Positions 6,242-6,271 of a DNA stretch of 6,271 bases are shown in pieces. The notes below the pieces were generated by a model that was not told the DNA's origin, ran no database searches, and saw only the letters and a list, made by a program, of their open reading frames with translations. Numbering within the stretch: position 1 is the first letter of the stretch; each line of letters opens with the position of its first letter. This DNA is from Planctomycetota bacterium (GTDB taxonomy: Bacteria; Planctomycetota; Phycisphaerae; WQYP01; JAJZKY01). Location of the stretch: positions 1 through 6,271 of the forward strand of contig JAJZKY010000290.1 of assembly GCA_021803885.1 (NCBI GenBank). The letters are read 5' to 3'. The translations under genes and the position numbers were made by a program.

Positions 6242-6271
6242 ACAAATTATAAGGCCATTGAGCTCGGCGTT

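Overview
The window looks like a carbohydrate-degradation (CAZyme) locus from a bacterial chromosome. Three large glycoside hydrolase genes lie head to tail on the + strand and fill about 95% of the sequence. There is no sign of transposases, phage genes, RNA genes or CRISPR. The host is probably a Gram-negative-type bacterium. Two of the three enzymes carry twin-arginine (Tat) leaders, one of them also with a lipobox, and both are preceded by purine-rich Shine-Dalgarno sequences. Abundant secreted glycosidases, Tat lipoproteins and a short heptameric repeat would suit a planctomycete, verrucomicrobial or acidobacterial genome, but nothing seen here fixes the phylum and this is a low-confidence guess.

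Layout: (1) 1-858, the C-terminal 285 residues of a GH27 alpha-galactosidase whose start lies upstream of the window; (2) 859-1004, a 146-nt gap with a hairpin just after the GH27 stop and a second, wider inverted repeat; (3) 1005-3596, a complete GH2-type beta-mannosidase with a Tat lipoprotein signal; (4) 3597-3730, a 134-nt gap with two more inverted repeats and a good Shine-Dalgarno; (5) 3731-6220, a complete GH92 (alpha-mannosidase family) enzyme with a Tat signal; (6) 6214-6241, a four-unit heptamer repeat (NNNATGA) that contains the GH92 stop codon; 6242-6271 holds nothing I can identify.

Together the enzymes would remove alpha-galactose, beta-mannose and alpha-mannose. GH27 plus a beta-mannosidase is the usual pair for trimming galactomannan. 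GH92 plus a beta-mannosidase is the usual pair for dismantling N-glycans or alpha-mannan. Having all three points to a mannose-rich substrate carrying alpha-galactose caps, but the sequence does not decide between plant galactomannan, fungal galactomannan and glycoprotein glycans. Export of at least two of the enzymes by Tat suggests they act in the periplasm or at the cell surface. I did not find a clearly new system. The points most worth checking are the unusually short active-site spacing in the beta-mannosidase, the changed active-site motifs in the GH27 and GH92 enzymes, and the heptamer repeat fused to the GH92 stop codon.
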